DNA from: Thuidium tamariscinum | Taxonomy: Eukaryota > Streptophyta > Bryopsida > Hypnales > Thuidiaceae | Length of the DNA stretch: 64,000 bases | NCBI GenBank assembly: GCA_947034885.2 | Contig: OX344751.2 | Span: forward strand, 186,001-250,000 | Direction: 5' to 3' | In this document: positions 58,094-64,000 of the stretch, one piece after another | How the letters are laid out: each line of letters begins with the position of its first letter | Position numbering within the stretch: position 1 is the first letter of the stretch | Notes under the pieces: model-generated | The model's database searches: none | What the model was told of the DNA's origin: nothing | Seen by the model: the letters and a program-made list of their open reading frames with translations, nothing else | Made by a program: the position numbers and the translations under genes

Positions 58094-61000
58094 ATGGGAC
58101 TCGCTGAGGGGGCTTCGTCGAGCTCCGGGGGCAACAGAGGCTTGGGAGCCGGAGGGGCAAAATCACACGCCTATGTCCAGTACCCGCCCTTACGATGCGA
58201 CATTCCAGGAGCTGCAGGTGTTATGTACGATGATGGTAATAAACTTCTGCTTGTGCCAGCGCCGAATAAGGTGATCCCTCCTCCCTCGCTCACATGGACC
58301 ACATTTGAAGAGCTTCACAGTTGTTCGATTCGCAGAGTGTCGGTCATGATTTAGTATTATCCCATCAAAATAGCCGTGGAGGAAATGAATCTTTTGGGTT
58401 TTAATTGTGTAATACCTTGGGACCCATGTCGTCAAGAATCTTTTGGTGAGTAGTCACTTAATCAACAAATGGTAATCTTGAAACCCAGAGCCCACGACAT
58501 GGTAATCCAATCTTATCCATCGAGAGGTACGATTTTTAAGTACACGATGAAGTACATGGTATTCGCATTAGCATCAAACCTACGAAATAATAGTGCATCA
58601 GACAATACGTAGAATGCTAACCTAATCGTTACGCCCATATGTGCTTGTTTATTTAAACATATTTCAAATCTTTCGTAGGTGTATTCATGGCCTACAAATC
58701 AACACCCGCCTGCCGAGGCCCCTGGGGTGACCACCATCAAGGAAGGGCCTATTCTGGGAGTCCGGTATTCGTTGGATGGGAAGCTCTTAGCTGTACAGCG
58801 AACCAATCAAGAGATCGAATTTGTAAATAAAGAAAGTTGCACTGGATTCAAGCAGCAGTGCAGGAGTAAAGCAGATCGGATTCTGGGTTTTTTTTGGACA
58901 GATTGCCCTTCCTGTGATATTGTCTTCGTTACCACAAGGTACGACTCGGTTCGCATTTTATCTCCTCAAGGCCTTCTCATGATGCTACGTAGGTAGTGCT
59001 GGTAACAGGCAGAGCACATTGATGTACCACTCTACCGTATTGTGATTTGTGTACACCAAAATAGTGCCTTTCTGCAAAAAACAGTGTGAATAAACTGTGG
59101 TCGAATTTGCATGGATCAGCGGGTTAGAGATGTACACCCTGTACCTGAGTAAGAATGGCTTGAAGCTGGTGGAGTACAAGAAGGCACATGTGAGCTGGTA
59201 TGTGTACACACACGAGAGTCGTCTCGTACTACTTGCGTCGGGCATGCAATGCAAAACACTCTCTGGTTATCAGGTGACCTATCTGTCCCTCATCATCTAT
59301 CATATTTGGACCTAATTGTGACATGTGCGTAAATGATCGCTTGATTTCTATACGACAAAGTCGAGAGGCTTTATAAAATGATTTCATGCTTAGTAAACCT
59401 GCCGAGAGTGCACTAGACTTTTCTTACTGAGTTTAAAAGATGGTTATTGTGATTGGTGTGCTGCACAGTTTGCCGCAGGGGGAATCGTGAGGCTGCCAAA
59501 GTACGATGTCACAATGTCCAAGCATGAATCAAATCGCAAGCCTGTGCTAGCTCCTGAAGATATCCGAATCGCTACCATGTAAGAGCTTGTTTTCAGGCTC
59601 AGTTGATGCTTTGTGTATCAATGAACTGTTTCCTTCAGCAGTTTTTTATATTATTTACTGTATCAAGGATTAGGTCCTTTTTGTCTATGCTAAGAGTAGT
59701 ATTCTTAACCTCTGTGCCAGTTGAAAACTGAGAAGATTTGCGACCAGTACAGTTGTCGGTCATAAGCTGTTGCCATTGTTACGAGGAACGGTCGAACATT
59801 CCATATTCGATCATTTTTGGACAATGTTTTTGGTTATAAAGTTTCCTTGTTGTCGATTCTTCGTTGAGAATCCTTGAGATTGTGAAATTGGTGTAGGATT
59901 TAGGTTCATTAGAATATAAAGTCTATTGCCTGATTACACGAATGTTTGGACAGGTATGGAAGACTTTATTGCGTACAAGTGGACAGGGTAGCTTTGCAAC
60001 TGCACATGTATCGGTTCTACAGGGACGCTGTTGTACCTCAGGTAGATCTCTGAAGAACCTTGTGGTGATCATCACATTATTGGAACGCCTCTTCTTTCTC
60101 CCGATCTTTACAATTCAAGAGCTGGGGTCCGTAAGCTGTTTGGTGGTCCGACAAAAATGAATGAAGTATGTTTTTCACGTGCAGTTTAGTATCATCGACT
60201 TCAAGTGGTAAACGATTGTTGTACTGCTGGGTTCACGCAAAGCCTCTAGGTTGAATTTATCGTTTTCCCTGTCCACCTTTGTGCTCATGCGTAGCCGAAT
60301 AGAATACCTCTCAGAGATTCGTCGTTAGACCAATTCGTTGTCTCTTTTCAGGGACTGCTGCGCTTTTGGTCGGCCCTGCTTCTTCTCTTTTGCATTCCGT
60401 GTAATAATCTTGCGTCTCAGTTCGAGACTTTCAACCTGCATCTAGAGGTCTGTTAACATTGCCATTTGAAACCATGACGTTCAGCTGTCCACATCATGGT
60501 TTTAAGTATTCTGTGAACTAAGTTTATTTTCACAATGTTCTAAACAGCTTATGAGGATGATTCTGGAGGATGGTGATTGAATGTACTTACTGGTGGTAAC
60601 CTTTCATACTAAAGTAGTATGATCATCGGTGAATTAACCCAAGTACAACATGTTGTACTTATCTGAAAATGGTTTTCTGATGTGGTTACAGGGATCGCTG
60701 CCTATATTTTCCCCGGATGTGGCAATTAGTGTAGTTGACAATGTGCTCATGGTTCATCAAACGGATTCTCAAGTAGTTCTGCTGTACGACATTATGACAG
60801 ATCCTAAGGGTCCAATCTCTGCTCCTCTTCCACTTCTTCTTAGGGGGGCTCCTACCCTGTCCGCTTCGTCCTCTCAGAGCACAGAGAAAGGGTCCAAGCG
60901 GAATTTATCGTCTGAAGAATTAACAATGTATGGAGAAGGCTGGGTGTTTATAAATCCAGACCTTGTGTTGGACCACATGCATGGTCTTCTTTGGCGTGTC

Positions 61001-63718
61001 CGGCTTGATTTGGAGGTACCTTGACTAACGCCGGTCGTGTTGCCGATTTTGACGAGACTATTTTAAATAAGAGATTGATTTATCTTTTCAGTCGCAGTTT
61101 CTTGAACCTGAGTAAGAAGAATACGCTGTGTATAGCTTTACTCTTTAGTTCATATCGGATAGAAACATCATATTTGTTTTCACTGTTTCTTTCCTTCTAG
61201 AACTTCTACTGGCAGATCACGATAGTTTAAGATGCAACTGGGTTCTTTTTTAAATGATATTGTTTGTTCTTAATACTGTTCTTTGTGCCAAGCAGACAGT
61301 AGCTGCTAGCTCATCAAATCTACCATCGTTGCTTTCCTTCTTACAACGTCGGAGATTTGAAGCTCCTAAGGTCTGGTACACAATATTTCTTCATAACTGT
61401 TTTAACCTTCTAGTTTTCGCTTTTCTTGGATTTGAGTTTATGGAAGACTTGTGAATGCTAGTTGTGTTACTTGCTACTGACTGTGTCTCCTTGCCCGTAT
61501 GTGCTATCGTCGGGTGCCGCTTTAAGATGGCTTTTGAGAGTGTGGCTCTACTTTTGCAATGTGCATACGTACATTCACTTTTGCTTTCTACTCACCTGAC
61601 CACATGTTGCAAGAAAACAGGCCAAGGAGCTCTCACTGCTCGTGATCAAGTCCATGATAATGGAACATCGACCTTTGCCTTCGATTGCGTCTGCTATGGA
61701 TGTGGTAACGGCTTCCTATGCCCAAGCTTTGCGGCCACCGGCTGGGACTGGTGGTTCAGGATATCAACCAACACAAGCTTTCAAGTCTCCTGCAGGGGCC
61801 TCGGGTGGAATCACTTTAAGTGCAGGACCTAAAGGTGTGTTCGTAGGTATTCTTCGATAATCTTAGTTATTTGGCTCATATTGGGAGAAACGCAGAAAGT
61901 GTGTCGGGGTGTACTCTTGTTGGAATATGAGCCTCACCAGCCATTACCTTTCCCTGGATTAGTCACTACAGATTCTTGCAGTTAAATTTGTTTAGTCATC
62001 TTGATTCTTTGAGAATATTTGCGTATTGTGGATATAGGCCCTGATCTTGGAAGATTATCTGCTGTTTTGCCAGCACCTTTGACTGCAACTCCTGGAATGC
62101 AAGCATCGGGTTTGCAATCTTCTTTCAATCCTCTAGGGAAGGATATGGGTAAGACGAAGACGCATGAATTAGAGGAGGAGGCTGACCTCGCATCAGATCC
62201 GGAGAGCAGCATCAGCTCGGAGATTGAAGAGCCGCCTTCAACATCTCCTCGGGAGCAGTATTCAACTGCAAGTAGCAGCAGCAGGTTAGGGCTTCTATTC
62301 TAGTTAATGAAGTTAACGAGATTTCTATCCCTTTCGTTGTTGCTCATTGGGTTTCAAGTCAGGAAATCGTTGTCAAAACCGGCGATACTCCTTGGAGACT
62401 GTGCTATTGAAATTATGCAGGGACTCTGCTTAGCTTGGATCCTTTTTAGTATTGAATGTTTGAAGTCTAGCAAGTTTGCAATATTGTTGTTCTTGTTGGA
62501 TGGCCTTGGTCTTTGGGTTTGTCTTCATAACTAAACGTGGATGGTTCAATGTAGTAGTTTTAAATAAGCACTAGTTCAATTTCTATCTTGCAGGGCTATT
62601 AGTAGGGAGGGAAGCAAAGGTAGTGTCCTGGAGTCCTCAACCGCAAATAGTCCATCTACGTTAGGTTCAGGCTTACAGGGGCTTCGGATGGGACTACCTG
62701 CACCTTTTATATCACCAGAAGATGTGCTGCAAAGTGTTTTCCTTGCCATTGAAGAGGAGATGGGTACAGATTCTACATTTTTGATTTCAGCCATTGTGGA
62801 GTACATGCGCAGGTAAATGTCTTGGATGTTAGTAGAATACATCAACTGCATTCTTGCTTGTTTGTTTATTTAGGACATGAGTTTGAATACATAATCTATT
62901 GATCAGGACGATTCCTTTTGTGGAAATGGACAATCTAATCATTGCATGCTCGTCTTCTTGCATCAGCACATCGAAGGAAAATGTGCGCGTCCCATCAGGA
63001 CTGCAAGCCTTACTGGTCCAGTTGCTTGGCCGTGATGAGAGATACCATGAGCTTCGACAGTTCGTAGCTGGAAAATTGATCGATCCCTCCAGAGTAGTTG
63101 CTTTGCGACTATTGGATGTTGGAAATAGCGACGTTGAAACACGGAAAACTGGAATGGAAATGTTGAGACTTCTTCATGCTCACTCTGATTATGTGAAGCT
63201 TCTCTTGCAAGATGGGCGACTACTGGAGGGCCTCCGTTACATGCGACAGAACAAGGTTTGAGGGTCTAACATAATTCTTTCCTCGCGTATGTTTCAATGT
63301 ACTGAATGAGGAGCTCGTCTTTTAAGCATTATTCTCAGTGTTATCCATGCGTCTCTCAAAGAGAGTTTTGAGAGAATAATGTATGTATGTCACACTTCTC
63401 TAGCAGATTAAAAAAATTTGAAGACTCTTTTTAGAAATGTGCAGAGTACTCTTCATTCGAAGGTTTCTACATGTCTCTTTACTCGGTAAAACTTTTTGTG
63501 AGGACAGATCTTTCTCAAACTCTTCTTATGTTCTGCAGGTGGATGCTATTCCTCCGGCCATGTTTCTAGAGGCTGCTGCGGCCACCAATGATATTCAGAA
63601 GCTTTCGTCCGTTTTCCGGTTTTTCTTAGATTTTTTGCCAGGTTTTCAACAGACACCTGACTTCAGCTTGTATTCATCACGCTTGAACCAACAGTGCACT
63701 GTTGGAAATGGCTTTTGA
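58094..63718 (+). CDS. RMC1: RMC1 (Mic1/C18orf8) - regulator of the MON1-CCZ1 Rab7 GEF complex
   Basis: Twelve exons, 58094-58270, 58679-58938, 59120-59273, 59469-59578, 59954-60041, 60692-61015, 61296-61370, 61621-61834, 62038-62284, 62594-62812, 62907-63255 and 63539-63718, join in frame to 798 residues, near the usual plant length. The N-terminal half is propeller-like: PLRCDIPGAAGVMYDDGNK, LGVRYSLDGKLLAVQR, DRILGFFWTDCPSCDIVFVT and SVVDNVLMVHQTDSQVVLLYD are conserved RMC1 segments. A low-complexity, acidic and Ser-rich linker (about residues 470-570) precedes the C-terminal Mic1 helical domain (FLISAIVEYMR, LQALLVQLLGRDERYHELRQF, DAIPPAMFLEAAAATNDIQKL). RMC1 is the third subunit of MON1-CCZ1, which activates Rab7 on late endosomes for fusion with the vacuole; it has no catalytic site. 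The ATG is the first in-frame Met in the visible exon, has A at -3 and G at +4, and lies just after the NDUFAF8-like stop. Introns here fall in all phases. Confidence 0.94.
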
Positions 63719-63869
63719 AGTGGGATATGCAATTTTTTCATTGAACTCTATTATCTATTCGGCAAGCTAGGCAAAGAAATAAGTAATGTTGCTTGCCTGG
63801 GCCATTAAGCACAACTGAAACAACTTAGGCTTCAAATGTTTCTAACAGAGGTAGGTACGAGGGAGGTTC

Positions 63870-63995
63870 TTAAAGTGCTCCGGCTCTAAAATCGTCCACC
63901 TCAAATGTACATGTTGCTTTTTCATTGTAAGAGCAATGCAGTGTACATTTGAAGAGGTGGGTGATTTTTGAGCCCTCTACCATTTCAACCTCAAT
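63870..63995. repeat. Small inverted repeat, same family as 1590-1735
   Basis: CCACCTCAAATGTACA (about 63898-63913) pairs with TGTACATTTGAAGAGGTGG (about 63942-63960), and outer GGCTCTAAAATCG pairs with GTGATTTTTGAGCC. It lies ~150 bp past the RMC1 stop codon and may be read into that gene's 3' UTR. It may continue past the window edge. Confidence 0.6.
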
Positions 63996-64000
63996 AATTT

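Noticed and set aside
1-64000. tRNA, rRNA or CRISPR features
   Set aside because: No cloverleaf with a GTTCRA box, no rRNA core sequence and no regularly spaced short repeats were recognised; a tRNAscan-SE and Infernal run would settle it.

Overview
The window looks like nuclear DNA of a streptophyte (green plant lineage) that makes flagellated sperm. The evidence is an intact-looking axonemal dynein heavy chain next to genes of clearly plant type, GT-AG introns, a GA-rich 5' leader, and PIF/Harbinger and CACTA-type transposons. A bryophyte or another seed-free plant fits best, but the species cannot be named from sequence alone. Introns and intergenic DNA are very AT-rich. The right-hand genes and a few islands are visibly richer in GC.

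Layout. (1) 1-32.7 kb, + strand: the 3' half of an axonemal dynein heavy chain gene, 26 exons from the end of AAA2 through AAA3-AAA6, the stalk with its microtubule-binding tip, and the C-terminal domain. The N-terminal half lies left of the window. Its large introns are packed with non-autonomous DNA transposons. (2) 32.7-38.4 kb: intergenic, mostly small inverted-repeat transposons. (3) 38.5-41.6 kb, +: a seven-exon JmjC dioxygenase of KDM8/JMJD5 (JMJ30-like) type, 321 residues. (4) 41.6-57.1 kb: repeat-rich intergenic DNA with a decayed PIF/Harbinger transposase (- strand, 50.6-51.8 kb). (5) 57.1-58.08 kb, +: a tiny three-exon gene for a twin-CX9C protein resembling the complex I assembly factor NDUFAF8. 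(6) 58.09-63.7 kb, +: a twelve-exon RMC1 (Mic1/C18orf8) gene, a subunit of the MON1-CCZ1 Rab7 activator. Its ATG lies 16 nt after the stop codon of gene 5.

The most notable observations are: (a) the NDUFAF8-like/RMC1 pair, whose spacing leaves no room for a separate terminator or promoter and suggests a dicistronic transcript; (b) a family of about ten elements bounded by TTAA, with ends CCCYTAA.. and several copies carrying a subterminal CCATTTTTTGG hairpin; (c) a second family of about 700 bp with GGGTGATTGCAAGAAACAC ends and exact 4-bp target duplications (ATAA, TTAT, ATAA, TCTA); (d) CACTA-type fold-back MITEs; and (e) a nearly uniform phase-0, AG|GT-flanked intron structure in the dynein gene. 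The genes share no evident pathway: flagellar motility, 2-oxoglutarate oxygenase chemistry, mitochondrial complex I assembly and late endosome/vacuole trafficking. No tRNA, rRNA or CRISPR array was recognised. All splice sites and protein assignments come from reading the sequence; no database search was run.
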